Of a stretch of 64,000 nt of DNA, positions 45,712 to 59,300 are shown piece by piece. The DNA comes from Gyromitra esculenta (taxonomy: Eukaryota > Ascomycota > Pezizomycetes > Pezizales > Discinaceae), in contig JBCAML010000005.1 of the NCBI GenBank assembly GCA_038503075.1, positions 186,001-250,000 on the forward strand, given 5' to 3'. The translations under genes were made by a program, and so were the position numbers. The notes beneath the pieces were generated by a model. It had not been told where the DNA came from. It made no database searches and saw nothing but the letters and a program-made list of their open reading frames with translations. Each line of letters starts with the position of its first letter. The stretch's first letter is position 1.

Positions 45712-47652
45712 AATGGAAACAGGCGATGTTTCAAAATCCCAATGCAAAACAGGCGATTAGGAAGGACCAATTGTTTACAGGTTGTATCTGATGCAGTAAG
45801 ACAGGGATTGTAGGGCTTTTTTTTTTTTTGCTTGGCATGGGGAGACTGGTGCTATTAATTGGTCGCCCTCACAAATCGACCAGTCTGATAGGGCACTCCG
45901 TGTGGATAAATCTACCAGTTTCCTTCATGTCTTTTTCTCAACTTTGTTTCGTGCTGTTGTAGCCCTTTTAATTACTCTGTGGCTAGTAGTTGTAAATTGC
46001 AAATTTTGAATTTCTCACAAGGCTGATAGCCCTACTAGCGCGTTGTGGGATGAAAATTGAGAGGCAGAGAGTACCTAACCCATCGAGATCTTGACTATAA
46101 ATTCGATGCAGTACAACCATGTAAGGAAAGCTTTAACACCCCGTTGCTGAGGTAGGGTATCAAGACTTTCCTTGCACGCCTATACATCCAACTCCTGATA
46201 AATACTTCATTGAGTCTCTTCTATGATCTTCTAGGCTGCTAACCGCTAGAGAGTAATCTCAAGGATCGTGCTCCCTGAGTGATACCCCGTGACCACCGTA
46301 AACCCCCTCCCTAAGCTCTACGATAAGCACAAACCTCGTTTTCATTCCTATCAGTAAACTCGGGCAGATGTTCTTATAACACAGAGTACAGTCCCTCGTT
46401 TTCTACTAGCATTGGGCTCCAGCAAGGAATGCGTACCCGAAGACAGTCTCCAGTTCCATGCTCTGTCTCCAGCGATATGCAATACCGAAGTACATGCCTC
46501 GACCGACAACCACCACCGCTCATGTGCTATGCCGGAGTACGTGTATGTATGTGCTATTAGGCAGCTCACTCGAACATAAACCAGAAGACCGGGTTCGAAG
46601 AAAACTAGATAGCGAAATTTTCCCCACCTAGTTAGTTTATCAGAGAAGAAAATAAGGGGCGTTTTTTTTTTGTTTTTGTTTTTTTTTCAGTCGAAAGGAT
46701 TTTGTTCTCGAGGGTTTCCTCTAGTCTCTTCTCTTCTCCCCTCCTCTCCTCTGCTTAGGTGTACACTTATTCAGCACTTCCTACGCGTCGTCGATTCGCT
46801 CCTCTCCGAAAACCTTGGTCTTGCCCTCGCTAGATAGCCCATGACATAAGCCCTAAGAGCCTAAATCAACATTGATTTCTGACTGATTGAATGGTTTTTT
46901 TCCCACTGAGTACGCAGTACATGTACACGAATGGGGGGGGGGGTTATCGTTCCATATCTTGAATTTAGGTACGGCGTTGTCTGAGACTGCATCTATTTGA
47001 GGAAAAGGGAGCAAGAAGGGAGGGTTTTAGTTTGAGCGGCATAGTTTAGTTGAAGAAGTTGGGTGGGTTCCAAGAGAGGGTGTTTTTCCTGGAAGTGTAG
47101 TTTTAACTTTGGTTTTTTGGTTTTTTTTTGGGGGGGGAGGACTCTTAAAGAGTATCATAACCTCCAGGTTGAATATACCTAACTACATGTAATGAATAAA
47201 CAGCAACAAAAACAACAACATATCTTGAATTTGAAAAAGTAAACGAGTGATAAATCATGACTCTAGAGAAGACCAACGAGCGACCTACAACATCCATCTC
47301 ATCCATCTCGACCCTTCAGCTCTTCCTCCAGCTCTTCCAAAACCACATCATAGAAAAAACGACCAACGTGTGCAGAGCAAAGGGTTAAATAATTAACTAA
47401 AGCCGTATTCATCGAACGTTTCATGCACCCTGACTAATCCCATCCCATGTAGGGAAAGCAAAAAAAAGCAAAAAAAAAAAAGCAAACATAAAAGCCCCAT
47501 CACCATAGCTATAGTAGGTAGAGTAGAGAGCAGAGGTTATATAAAAGGAAAAGAAAAGAAAAGAAAAGAAAAGAAAAGGGAAAAAAAGCCACTATAATAC
47601 AACTCCAAGCAAACGCAAAAAACCCAATGCTAATTTCTATTCGCCCTCTCTC
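45712..47652. other. Intergenic with low-complexity tracts
   Basis: Long poly-T and poly-G runs occur at 45818, 46660-46690, 46930 and 47120-47140, and poly-A at 47461-47480. No gene is visible. The region holds the 3' ends or promoters of the flanking genes. Confidence 0.55.
47549..47577. repeat. AAAAG microsatellite
   Basis: About six units of AAAAG in tandem, 75 bp from the 3' end of ima1. Confidence 0.9.
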
Positions 47653-49996
47653 TTACAAGCTCAAGCCACCAAAGGTCATATTCCTGCTCTCTCGTTTGAT
47701 AATTCTTCCATCTCCCTTGGTCTTCCCACGCTCCAATCCTGCGCTGCCACCCCGGCCTCGATCGCTGCCAACAGTGCCAACAGTGCCAACGCTGCCAACG
47801 CTGCCAACACTGCTATCCCGTTCCCTCCGCCTGCCTTCCTTCTCCTCCTCCAAGCTCTTCTTCCGCTCCACCTCATAGAACGCTCTCGCCCGTCCTCTCT
47901 GCAGTCGCATCAAAACACCCCACACCTCCCTCCCCAGACACCAGACCAGCGCAGCACCAACTGCTCTCCGCCCCTGCTCTTTATAGACCACACTACCGGC
48001 AGCAACACCCACCAGCGCCACAACTTCAACCCACATACCCTTTCCACTCCTCCACACAACCACCACGCCTCCCGAAACTGCAGCACCCACAACACCCCAC
48101 AACCCGCCAATCGCCCCTCCAACTCCCGCCAAAACTAGTACCGCAACCCTGCCAACAACACCCCACCAAACCTCCTCCACAACCCTCGGCACAACAACCG
48201 GTTCGTCGTCAAGTTTCAGCCCACCGCCCATCAACGACTCTAGCCCCGTCGCTTCGTCGTCCAGAAAGAACCTCTGCGGCGCCATAGGCGGGTACTGTGG
48301 ATTCCCTAATCTGTATCCTGGTCCCGTCAATTTCCCAAACTCCGCGCCCTGTAAGCCCGAGGTTGCACCGAGTCTATGCGAGAAGAAATTCTCGCGTCCC
48401 CCACCTACGGGGGTGGGGCGTTGCCGCTGGAGCTGCAAGAATGATGGCTGTGGTGGCGGGGGAGCGCTCCAGGTTGACGGTGTGGGGTTCCAGTCCATTG
48501 CGTCTGGGCTGAACTGGGTCCCACGTGGTGCGGGCGAGGGGGAGATGTCGCGGGCGCGGAATTTGACGGGGGAATAGTTTGTGCTGCCGCCTGTGGATGG
48601 GGGAGGGTTGGTTGTTGGTGGGCGGAGTGGGGTTATGGGGCTCATGGGGTGGCGGGGGATTGCACGACGTTGGGGTGGTGAGGCGGGTGGTGAGGGGGTT
48701 CCGGGGAGGGGCTCGGGTTCGCGGAGGGAGAAGGAGGGGGGGTCTTCTAGTTTGAGACAGGTTATTGAGACTAGGGTTGACTGTGATATATTAGTATAAA
48801 TGTTAGATGGAGAAGAGAGGAGAGGGGGTGGGTACCATTAGGGAGACGAAGAGGAGTCCTAGATGTAGACGTGTGAATATTTCCTCTGTGAAAGTGAACC
48901 TTCCACCAGGAGCTACGCAATACCAAGACACCATCCTGATCACATAAATCGCACATTCCAGCGTCAGATACTCCCTCGCGCCCACCAGCTTCTTATGCGG
49001 ATGTCTTTGCAAGCCCCTTTCGCGATAAATCCAGAAAAACCCAAGCACACTCCACGGAATCCACTCCGCCGCCTGTCTCGCTGCAACACCATAGCAATAC
49101 ACATCCACCTCCCTCGACACCGCACTCCTCACCAAGCACCCCGTCCACGAACCCACCCCCAGATCCATCTCCTGTGCAGTCGCCGGATGCAGAACCGCAC
49201 TACCGTGCCACGCCAGCATCAGAAAATGGAAGTAACACCACACTCCCCCCCTAAACCACCACACTCCCCTCTCAAAATACATCTTCCCCCCCCCACCCAT
49301 CCTCTTCCGCTTCGCCCCCACGGCAGCTTCATACCCGCTGCTCCGCGCCAGCATCTGGCCCAGCGACGCCACCTTGGCCTGGTAGTTGCTGTTTCGAATC
49401 CGATCATTCACCTTCGGCGCACAGTCTGCACACACCGCAGGCCAGCGCTCTTCGAGCTCCTTTCGGCGTTGCGGGTACAGGTAGTTTACATGTTCTTCGT
49501 AATCCGGATGGTCTTCGGGAGGCAGGTCGTATGTTGCGATTGCATTCGTCACGATCTGCTGGTTGTGGAGACAGGTGCGGCAGAACGTGGGGGATGGCGG
49601 GGGGGATTCCGTGGTGCGTGTAGGCTTGAGGGTGGTGCGGTGCGTTAAAGCTTGGATTGCACGTGGAGACTGTGGACGACGGCGGGCAAAGATGGGGGCG
49701 GGCGAGGAGGGCGCGTCGGGGGTGTAGTCGGTGATCACGCCGTCCTGCTATATGTGTTAGTAGAGGCATAATTGTAGGAGAGGGAAGTGGGGGAGGGGGA
49801 GAGGGGAGGGGAGAGGGGAGGGGAGGGGAGAGGGGAGAAGGTGACATACTTCATCGAGGTGGTTGTCGGCGCTGCAGTATGGACAGGTGAAGCGGCGGAT
49901 GCGGCCATTGGGGTACTGCTCCACGCCACGCAGAGCCTGAATAGAGACCTGGTGGCCGCAGTAGAAGCAGCTGAGTTTCCGACGGAAGAGCGGCAT
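47653..49996 (-). CDS. ima1: Ima1/NET5-type inner nuclear membrane protein
   Basis: Three exons (49996-49850, 49744-48836, 48780-47653) join in frame to 727 aa. The Ima1 N-terminal zinc region is clear: Cys10, Cys13, Cys38, Cys41 in LSCFYCG and FTCPYCSADNHLDE, followed by further CXXC pairs (FCRTCLHNQQ, AVCADCAPK). Several membrane segments follow (YFHFLMLAWHGSAV, EWIPWSVLGFFWIY, and a long Gly/Val-rich one near the end), with a Pro/Ser-rich linker between. Ima1 proteins couple heterochromatin and the nuclear envelope. The start ATG at 49996 gives the expected MPLFRRKLSCFYCG. Introns are 105 and 55 bp; the first contains a GA-rich tract. Confidence 0.88.
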
Positions 49997-51572
49997 CGTC
50001 AATACATTAAATAGATTCCTTTCGTATAAGAGGGGGGTGATGATGGGTGATGGGCGATGGATGTTTTTTTATTTTTTGTTGATGAGAAAAGGTCGCGGCG
50101 ATGTCGTGTTGATGTTTTTTTTATTTTTATTTTTTATTAATAATTAAAAACGCCGGTTACCTGCTCTGTGTGGTTGCGACCAACGGCAGCAAGCTGAAAA
50201 GGAGTGAGGCTGAAAAGAAAAAGAAAAAAAAGAAAAGGAATATTCGCGAATGCTGCAGGAAGAGAGAAAGCCTCCGCCCCTCTATCTAAATCCCCCTCCA
50301 CAGGCAAACACTGGAAACACCGCAAATCCCATGGCAATTGTCGCTGCTGAATGCGAAGACTGCGAGTGGACAGAATCCACCAGTCCGCCAGTCCGCCAAT
50401 TGGTGAATCTCTCTTCTCGCTATCGCACTGCCCGAGATCCAGCTGCTCTGGCCACCCGCTGGGCCTTCGGTTACTATTCTTGTCCCCCCTTTGTTGCTGC
50501 CTCCTCATCGCCGGGAAAGTCTCCAATGTCTCGGGTGTTCGTGGCTCCCTACGCTTAGGCGTCCTATCACTGTTGTTTCTGTCCCTGATCGCCGCCGTGC
50601 AGGGTTAGGGTTGGGCTGTTTGGGATGAGATGTCTGGGGAGGGCACAGCATGCTAGTTGAGCTGATCTGTGCCGCCTATCACGGCGGAACACATTCACTT
50701 GGGACGTTCGATGCCCTGCGCAGGCTCTATCTCATCGGGACAACTGCATTTGCGGGCTGTTGCTATTAGAACCAGCACAAGATATCATGTCGTGGAACAG
50801 CTGGGACGAGTGGCTTTGATCAACAGATTCGGTGTGTGTCTCTACACCGCCTGGGAAGGAAGGAGAGAGGGAGCGCGTCTCTTCAAGATCGATCGTAGAC
50901 TGCTGTCACTTCTTGAGGTCGCGGCGAATCATGATGAATCACTCGTTATTGGTACCGCGTTGGCGGATTGCCCGGTGAACAGGAGATTAGGTTCTCGATA
51001 CGGTTCCTTGAGGCGATAGGAGGGCAGCCTTTGGATGTTTGTGATTTGTATTTGTGGTTATGGTTCATGCTGCGAAGTCATTTACAGAGAATTCCGTGTG
51101 TCTCGCCTTAACATTGCCAGAGACACGGTAACCTCGCCTTCGCAAGGTACAGAGAGTACTGGAATACGCGTACAGCACTGAATTAATTCACTTCGGATCC
51201 ACGCAGGAGCCCACAGCCCCGTCGCCAGACCCAGCTTGCCGAGGAATCCAGTAAACCCTTTCCTCCATCCGACAAACTCACCCAACCAAACCCGCCCAAT
51301 TACCCGGCCTCCAATAGGGCACAACCCCCCGCCGTCACAGCCCACACCAACCCACCATCCTCGTACCCAAACCTCAATATTGCATCAACACCTATCGAAC
51401 GAAATAACGACCGACGACCGACCGACGACCGACAACAGCCCTTACCAGCCCACCGAAACAACGTAAGCCCCCAATCCCCCAATCCCCATCTCGCCATTTC
51501 AACCTCGCAGGAATCCAAGCTCAAAAAAACTCAAGCTAACAAAAAAAAGCTACGACCCTTACATTCTAAACC
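49997..51572. other. Intergenic between ima1 and rps29
   Basis: The block contains A/T tracts at 50065-50150 and several open frames without domains on both strands. 51190-51570 is the probable promoter and leader of the ribosomal protein gene. Confidence 0.5.
51405..51434 (+). repeat. GACCGAC-type repeat upstream of rps29
   Basis: Overlapping units of CGACCGA are repeated four times, about 140 bp before the start codon, in or near the 5' leader. Confidence 0.7.
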
Positions 51573-51857
51573 ATGGCTCACGAAACTGTTTGGTACTCGC
51601 GTCCGCGCACCTACGGAAAGGGCAGCAGATCTTGGTATATCCCCTCCTTCCAGTTCTGGCTGTTATGGCAGTGTTAACGAAGGAACAGCCGCGTCTGCGC
51701 TCACCAGGCTGGTCTGATCCGTAAATACGGCCTCAACATCTGCCGTCAATGCTTCAGGGAGAAGTCGGCTGATATTGGGTTCGTTAAGGTATGTATCTCT
51801 ATTACGTTAGGGGGGGTATAGGGGGATACGAGCTGATGTGGAGGATAGAACCGATAA
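51573..51857 (+). CDS. rps29: 40S ribosomal protein S29 (uS14)
   Basis: Three exons (51573-51634, 51689-51788, 51849-51857) join in frame to 56 aa, exactly the size of S29. The protein begins [19 protein letters not shown] and has the zinc-binding cysteines 21, 24, 39 and 42 (CRVC and CRQC). The last exon has only 9 nt (Asn, Arg, stop) and follows a 60-bp intron. It completes the usual ending ADIGFVK plus two residues. Confidence 0.95.
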
Positions 51858-54131
51858 ACGGTTTACGGACTGGAGGAGAGGAGGGGGAGGAGGGGGGTTG
51901 GTTGAAGGGAAACAAAAATTACGATCCGGAATCAGGGTTGGGAGGGCTTCTACCTGTAGGAATATCACGATCGACTTTTTAAAAACAAAAATTCAACGGA
52001 TTTCCTTTTTTTTTTTTTTGAGTGGACTTTCTTCTTCTTTTTCTCCGGAGGTTGGATTGGTGGGGATTGGATTGGGTTCTGGTATAGGATATTGGTTCTG
52101 GTCCGGTTAATGGAGTCTTTTATCTGGGTGTCGAAGATTTGCTTCTGAGATGATGCATGCTCTGCTGGAATGGTTGTTGGGGTCTTGGTTGACTGAGGAT
52201 TGAGACGGCCTCGTTATATTTAATTTCCCACGGTTGGGTAGATGGTGGGATATCCTATTCCCAAACTGAACGACAAACCCAGCCCCAGTTCGGTGGTCGG
52301 CATTGGGGAGCACCTTTCTGCGCTCAGGATGAAACACAAACCTTTAAGCCATTTGAAACCAAGAACCGCTTTCTATATTTTAGCTCCATAGCCCTGAGCC
52401 ACCATTATCATGAATTTATTTCATTTATTCTCACTCATCGCGAATTCTATCCTGCAGTAGCTATTAGACTCACTGGAATAGTCAGTCTAGATTAGCTAGG
52501 CTAAAGCCTTATAAATTGGTAGATAGCATCCTATCTAACGAGGATATTACGTACGCCCACTCTCTCGTTAGGTTGGTGGGTGATAAAGCAATAGTCCTAG
52601 TCAAGTGTTGACGTTGAGTCACACTAGTGGGCACCGCCTCTAGGGGACGGAAGGTTGCCAACACCCCCCCCATAAGGATTTTGGATAAGGTTATTCATTC
52701 TAAACCATTGAGTGTAATCTCCATTCCACGTAAACTACCGAAGATTAGTGGTTACATATAGACGTATAGGTGATATTCATCACGAGAGTCCCACATAAGT
52801 TGTCTGCAGTTCTATGCTCTGGCGACAAGACCTAATTGCAGAATGTAAAAGCTCGTGAATCATACGAATGTATAGGAACTAAATCTTCATTGCCATTCAG
52901 AGGTCTCAGAGCTTAGCGTGGCTGTACTTGGATACTAAAAGCCGACCATAAGAAGTAGGTAAAGGTGGATATAGAGAGCCTCAGCGCTATAATTCTAGGT
53001 TATTTATATTTTCCCGAGAAATTTCTCGGGCTGTGGGGATCGGAATATTGGCATAGAGTTCTGTCGATAATTAGACCGAGAGCCACCTTTTTTTTCTAAA
53101 CTCCAATATCGGCGATTTTTCTTATGCACTAACCTGTGTCACTCTAGCTGAGTCTAAGTTTTATATATGCTCATTTAATGGCGAATATATCTAACTGATC
53201 ACTAGGAGACAATTTAATCATGAAGGAGTTCGGCAATTAGAAGCTCTATCTAGCGAGAGAATCCTTCAGACCTTAAGTATAACACAGCCGTGGAAATTTT
53301 TAAAGCTACACGTGTCCTAAAAACTACACTAAATATCCTTTCGTGAGCACTTACCATTGAAGAACTCTGAGTTATGATTCTGGGATATAAGGGTTGGGTC
53401 TAATAGATAGGAAAAAACTAATTAGCTTTAATACTGGATCAATTGCAATGAGAATCAAAGACGCAGTGTGTCTGCCTGATACGCTGCACCATTAGGAATT
53501 TCTGGAATAGATCACTCGCGAATGTGTTTTTGGAGCTGCCGTATGGTGTACGAAATATCTTTCATTTAGAGCTTCCCCCTACATGCTGATTGATATATCG
53601 TGGTTGTGACTTGTAAAAAATATTTGAATTGGATTCCGTAGGTGGTAAGACGACAGCTATTAATCACCCTTTTGAGTTTTATTACTATGATACTTAAAAT
53701 CATAAATGGTCCACAGGTACTACAATGCATTGTTTTCACCATGTATCTGGAGGTTCTTGTTACTGCCTTCGGTTACCACGTACCGGTTGTTTAGCGTCTT
53801 GTGGATGAGTGATTTCCCATGACCTAACAATACACCCACCATAGATGTGCCGTGAAACTCGAGATTGACTGAAACGTATGACATCCATATCTAATTCTAC
53901 CTATATCGAAAAGAGTCTATGTGATATCTCCTCCCCTACAAACTTCACAGCAAGTAGTGGCGTTTGTGGACATTAGGGCTCAGCCCTGGGTTTTCACAGC
54001 AGTCCTTCACCGCACACAGCAACCTGAGATTATCAACATTCGACCACACCGGGAATTCACCCCAACCAACAAATCGACAACCACCACCCAACGCCCCGTC
54101 ACGCTCTCCTTTCACGATAATTCACACAGCG
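51858..54131. other. Gene-poor block between ribosomal protein genes
   Basis: No gene is supported. 51990-52020 has a long poly-T run. 52500-53900 is AT-rich. A perfect 18-bp palindrome lies at 53013-53030. The last 200 bp must hold the promoter of the L25 gene. Confidence 0.55.
53013..53030. repeat. Perfect 18-bp palindrome
   Basis: CCCGAGAAATTTCTCGGG equals its own reverse complement. It stands in an AT-rich gene-free stretch. Confidence 0.95.
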
Positions 54132-54839
54132 ATGGCGCCAAAATCAGCAGTTAAGGGTAATCCACCACTCCGTCCTGTTTTCCTCCCCGTGCGGTTTCGA
54201 GAGGTGGAGAAATTGGGGTAACGGGCAAGAGATAGCTTTTGGGCGAAGAAGGAACGAAGGGAGGAGATGATGGATGCAGGAATGACGAAATCACGAAGAA
54301 AATCACTAACATTCCCCACCACCTAGGCTCCAAGGCCAGCGGCAAGGCCCCCGCCACCAAGAAGGCCACCGATGCGAAGAAGTCCGCCCTGAAGGGCGAC
54401 CACTCTAAGATCACCAATAAAGTGCGCCTCTCGACCACCTTCCACCGCCCCAAGACCCTCTCGCTCCCGCGCATCGGAAAATACCCCCGCAAGAGCGTTC
54501 CCCATGTTCCCCGGCTCGACCAATTCAAGGTTATCGTGCACCCGCTCAACACCGAGTCTGCGATGAAGAAGATCGAGGAGAACAACACCCTCGTCTTCAT
54601 TGTCGACATCAAGGCGAACAAGAGGCAGATCAAGGATGCTATCAAGAAGCTGTATGATGTTGACTGTATCAAGGTTAACACTTTGATCAGGTTGGTCTCC
54701 GTCCTATAGTTCTACCTTACGCTATCAAAATGCTGATATGGAGCTCTATAGACCCGATGGAACAAAGAAGGCCTTTGCCAGGCTGACCCCCGATGTTGAC
54801 GCCCTCGATATCGCCGCCACCAAGCTCGCTATCGTATAA
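54132..54839 (+). CDS. rpl25: 60S ribosomal protein L25 (L23a, uL23)
   Basis: Three exons (54132-54156, 54327-54690, 54752-54839) join in frame to 158 aa. The N-terminal tail is Lys/Ala-rich, followed by the uL23 fold: [60 protein letters not shown], and [14 protein letters not shown] near the end. The first intron is 170 bp and lies after codon 8, as often in fungal ribosomal protein genes. L25 sits at the exit tunnel and binds 25S rRNA domain III. Confidence 0.96.
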
Positions 54840-56316
54840 ACGAATTGTGGGGTTATTTCCTTCTCTGGGTTTCTGTTTTTTTTCTCTCTCTTGTTTGCTC
54901 ATCTCGGCATGTTGGGTAAAAAAAAATCAAAATCAAAATCGAACAGATACGAAAAAGCTACGGGTTGTTGATATGAGGATTTGGGAGGGATTTTTTTTAA
55001 AAAAAGGGATCTTGCTTTTTGTACTGGGCATTTTTTGAATTTTTTTACAACTATGAGTGATTGAGTTGGAATAAGGGGTTTTTTTTTTCGATTTAGTGTC
55101 CGGGAGCGTGAGGATGGTTATGGATGAAGCGCTCTTTCCAGTCACTATTTCGATTCTATCCGTCCCGGATATACTCGAGTACATTACGCGTACCGTTACT
55201 ACAGCTACAAGCGATACTACATGTAGATCTCTAATACCTTTTTCGCGATTCTTCTTGACGTCAAGGCGGGTGGTGCCCGTTAAGTCTCGTGAGCGTTTAA
55301 TATAGTGCGAGGACGGGTAACTCCCAAACAACAGGTACAACATGAGATAAGCCTCCATGTAATCCTGTACGCCAATTCGAAAATGCTTCCCACGTCTATT
55401 CCTACATTTCCTCTTATCTAATTGCCATATACCCAGTCCGTTAACTTGTTGGGCACAGCTATACAGTACAAGGGTGCTCGTTTAGCATGGCAATAGCGGC
55501 AATGCCAACTCTAGCAACAGGACCAACCCCGTCAGAGTTTCAATATACCAATCAAATCAGTACATACGTAGGTAGAACTACGGAAGTCGTGTTTTAATCC
55601 TGTGTATATTTCGGAACTCTATTCTGGGCATGAAGAAATTGCCCATATTACTGGAGTTCGAGACTGTCGTTACCACATCATTAAACGACCGCCACTGCGC
55701 ATGTCGGTATACGTGCATTTCAGACTCTGTAAGTTTGCAGCCTTGATGTACGTTTCACCGGCTAAGCCTTAACTACTCTATGCACTGGGGGTTGGTGTTG
55801 AAAACCCTATACCTAGAGCACACGTACTCTGCAACACTACTGCAGCAGTGATACTGTTTTCGCTGGGGGCTTCAAACGCCCCCAGATACCGAAATGCTAA
55901 GATACAGGGAAGGGCTTTTGCTAGTAGCTGCCACACAGTTTCCGCAAGATTTCGATTTGAGCAATTCTCAGTGGATCGGATGGACATTCCCTAGGATTTC
56001 GCTCGGCGAGGGGAAGTGTGCCTGCTACGCGCATGAAAGCACAAACTTCTCAGCTATACGGTAATAAGCCAACCCACTGCGCGCACGCGTGTGGTCGTTT
56101 TGATTTATACGTGCTCTGCTGTCTCAAAGTGCGAATATTGTCAGCTGGGAAGGCAGCATGTTACATATCCAGATTATCACCCGATATTCGTCTGAAAAGC
56201 TATAAGCAACTTCCCCCAACGATTCAATCGATTAGAAACCAACATCTTACGTTCCACTAAAAATACTGAACCTTTACGAACTATCGATCCCAACTAGCAC
56301 TTAAAGCCAAGAACTG
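54840..56316. other. Intergenic after rpl25
   Basis: Poly-T and poly-A runs (54990-55100) mark the 3' flank of rpl25. Further on only short domain-free frames are present on both strands. Confidence 0.5.
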
Positions 56317-59300
56317 ATGTCGTCGGCAATCATGGCATTGAACAGAGCGCCAGCTCCTTTGAGGGCGGGTACCAACAACACCCCCAGTTCTTCTGCAGAA
56401 AAATCTGTTATTCCTATTACCCAAATAGATCCCTCCGGAAGCACCACAGTTCGCAGAATTGCCACAAACTAGTCACCCGAACAATCACCCGACCAGAAAA
56501 CCCCGAACGAACAAACGAGATTTATCGAAGCCGTGAGGAACGACCGCGATGACGAGGTGCAAACGTTGCTTGACGATCCAAATAGAATCATTACAACAAG
56601 TGATATTAATGATGCTCTCCGAGATGCATCGAGCCATGGCAGTGTAAGGGTGGTTGAAACATTGATCACGAGGGGTGCATGGATAAATAGTGGCCCGAGA
56701 ATGTGTAGGAAACACTTTAATGTTCCTAATTATAAAAGGGAACGTACGGCAGAAAAATTGGCGGTCTGTGAGGATAAGATATGTGGTAGAACAGCGTTGC
56801 AAGCGGCAGCGGGGGGCGGACATGCGGATATAGTGTCGATCCTACTGGAGGCCGGGGCCATGGTCGATGCCCTGCTAGCAGATTATGGTGGAAGAACAGC
56901 GTTGCAGGCGGCAGCGGAGGGCGGGCATGCGGACATAGTGTCGATCCTACTCAGGCTGGAGGCCGGGGCCAATGCCGATGCCCCGCTAGTAGAATATAGT
57001 GGAAGAACAGCGTTGCAGGCGGCAGCGGGGGGCGGACATGCGGACATAGTGTCGATCCTGCTGGAGGCCGGGGCCAATGTCGATGCCCCGCCAGCAAGCT
57101 CTAAGGGAAGAACAACGTTGCAGGCGGCAGTGGAGGGCGGACATGCGGACATAGTGTCGATCCTACTGGAGGCCGGGGCCAAGGTTGATGTGCCCTCAAC
57201 AGGTAGAGAAAGCGCACTACAAGTAGCAGCAAGAGGTGGTTACGCTTAGATAGTATCGATCTCATTAAAGGCTGGTGCCAGTACTGAACTGGAACATTGG
57301 AGAGCGGTCGTATTGATGGCTGCAACAAAGCACATCCGCATCGACGTAGTGTTACTTCTTCTTGACGCTGGCGCTGATATTAATGCTCGTGACAAACGTG
57401 GCCAAACTTGTCTTAGCTGGGGCATTGCCAGTCCCCGATTAGTTCAGCTATTGTTGGTCAAGGGTGCAAAAACTAACTTACAAGCTTTGGATGGAACAAC
57501 CCCACTCCATTACGCCATTAAAGGGCTTCATGCTGAATCTGCAAGCATCCTGCTTAACGCAGGGGCCAATACCGAGTCGGAAGATTACGGGAATCGGAAG
57601 CCATTAGACGTTGCACTCCACGATTTAAACCCATCTCTAGAATCATCAAACCTAGTCACGCTATTATTTAAGCATGGCTGTGACATTGGAGGAAGGAGGA
57701 TAAACAGTTGGCGCAAAATGTTAAGAGCAAATAAAACGGATGCTGTTGTTATTACAGAAATCTTAGCTCCACCCTCAGCCCCATTACCTCTCGAATCTAG
57801 TTCGAATGTAGCAATAGAGAGTAACGGAAATAATGCTGCTCCAACCAAAGTTCACGGAAAGTCTGGCGTCGAAATCGATTTAGCCAAGGACATGCAAGAA
57901 TCTGTTGTATTTAACGTCTCATCAGACTCCGAGCACCTAATTCCTCGAAAGTTGTTGTATGTGATTATTTGTTTGACTTTTATCTAGACGATAAACTAAC
58001 TAAAGTTCAGTTCTATCTTTGAGACTGACTCTGAGATTGGTGTTCTACTTCTGAGGTTCAAGTGGGGTGGGGAGATAACATCTGGGTTCTCGGAGCTTAA
58101 CGTCCCTCTTATGCGTACGGGGGTAGAGTGGCAATGGTTTCTCTTGGATAGCGATTTTACACCATCCAGTTATGGTTTCTCCAACGTTGGAAATCTAACT
58201 AGTGAAGTTGACAAACAAGGTGAGAATTACAAAGCCAGTCCTAAGTTTACTTAGTAACTCTAATCAAGTTTGTAGCGCTCTTGAGTTGCTACGTTAGCTT
58301 TGAGTTCTTGGCACCAAACCTCACTACTAATGGCAAAAGCATTCCGAATAACTTAGGAAATGCTTTCCAGGTCCAGAAACGAAGAAGTGAAATCTCCTGG
58401 ACTATGCGAAAACCACGTATAGATACCAATCAATCTGACCCTTCAGATCCAAAACCCACCCCTATCTTTCGGACAGAAGATTTCAGAAGCACCCTGGACA
58501 TTGGCTGGATCCCGGAAAATGGGTTAGACTTTTTTACCTTATTCGTGGTCGATTTACACAAAAAGTGGAGAATTCTACTAGAGGAGGTAGACTCGCACTT
58601 AATCATAAATGTAAGCCCCATTTAGCCCTCTGCTTGTGAAAAAAAATAGAGTAGCAAACGATTTGGGTGTGGTCGTATAGCGCGAGATACTCTTACTCAA
58701 AAAGGGGAGGACAACTGATTTCATTGACAATCTTCTACTCGATGCCCAACAGTGGAGCAATTTTCGAGCTCTACTGCAGACTCATGTACGCGAGGCTAGA
58801 AATGTGGCACAGGACTTCGGGGAAAGGCGATATCTTTGCGATGAAGTGAAAGATACAAGAGCAGCAGTCAAAAAGTTGCAAGATACTATTGAAAGGATGG
58901 AGGCCGAGGTTAGGGGTGAAATCAAAAAATTCGATGAGAAGACAAAAGAAATGATCGAACTCGTGAGCATACCCAATGCGCCCATCAATAAAAATGCTGA
59001 TAGAAGTTAGGAATTCAACTTGGTTTCAATCCATGAAGTCCGCACCTCAAAAACGATGGGGATGAGCATGAAACGGCTTAGCTGGATCACTGTAAGATCC
59101 AATACAAATCCCTCTAAGATACAGATAATAATTTGCTCCGCAGTTTATTTTTTTGCCATTGATGTTTGTCACGGTAATAACATTTACATATTCTCACTTT
59201 CCATTCTAATCGTCGCTAATGTGTTTTAGTCTTTATTTGGGATGAATATAGATCTTGTCAATGGTAGTGCAGCGCACTGGTGGGTGGTTATTGTTCTTAG

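Noticed and set aside
48995..49648. 217-codon plus-strand frame over ima1
   Set aside because: It is antisense to conserved CXXC motifs of Ima1 and has no homologous look.
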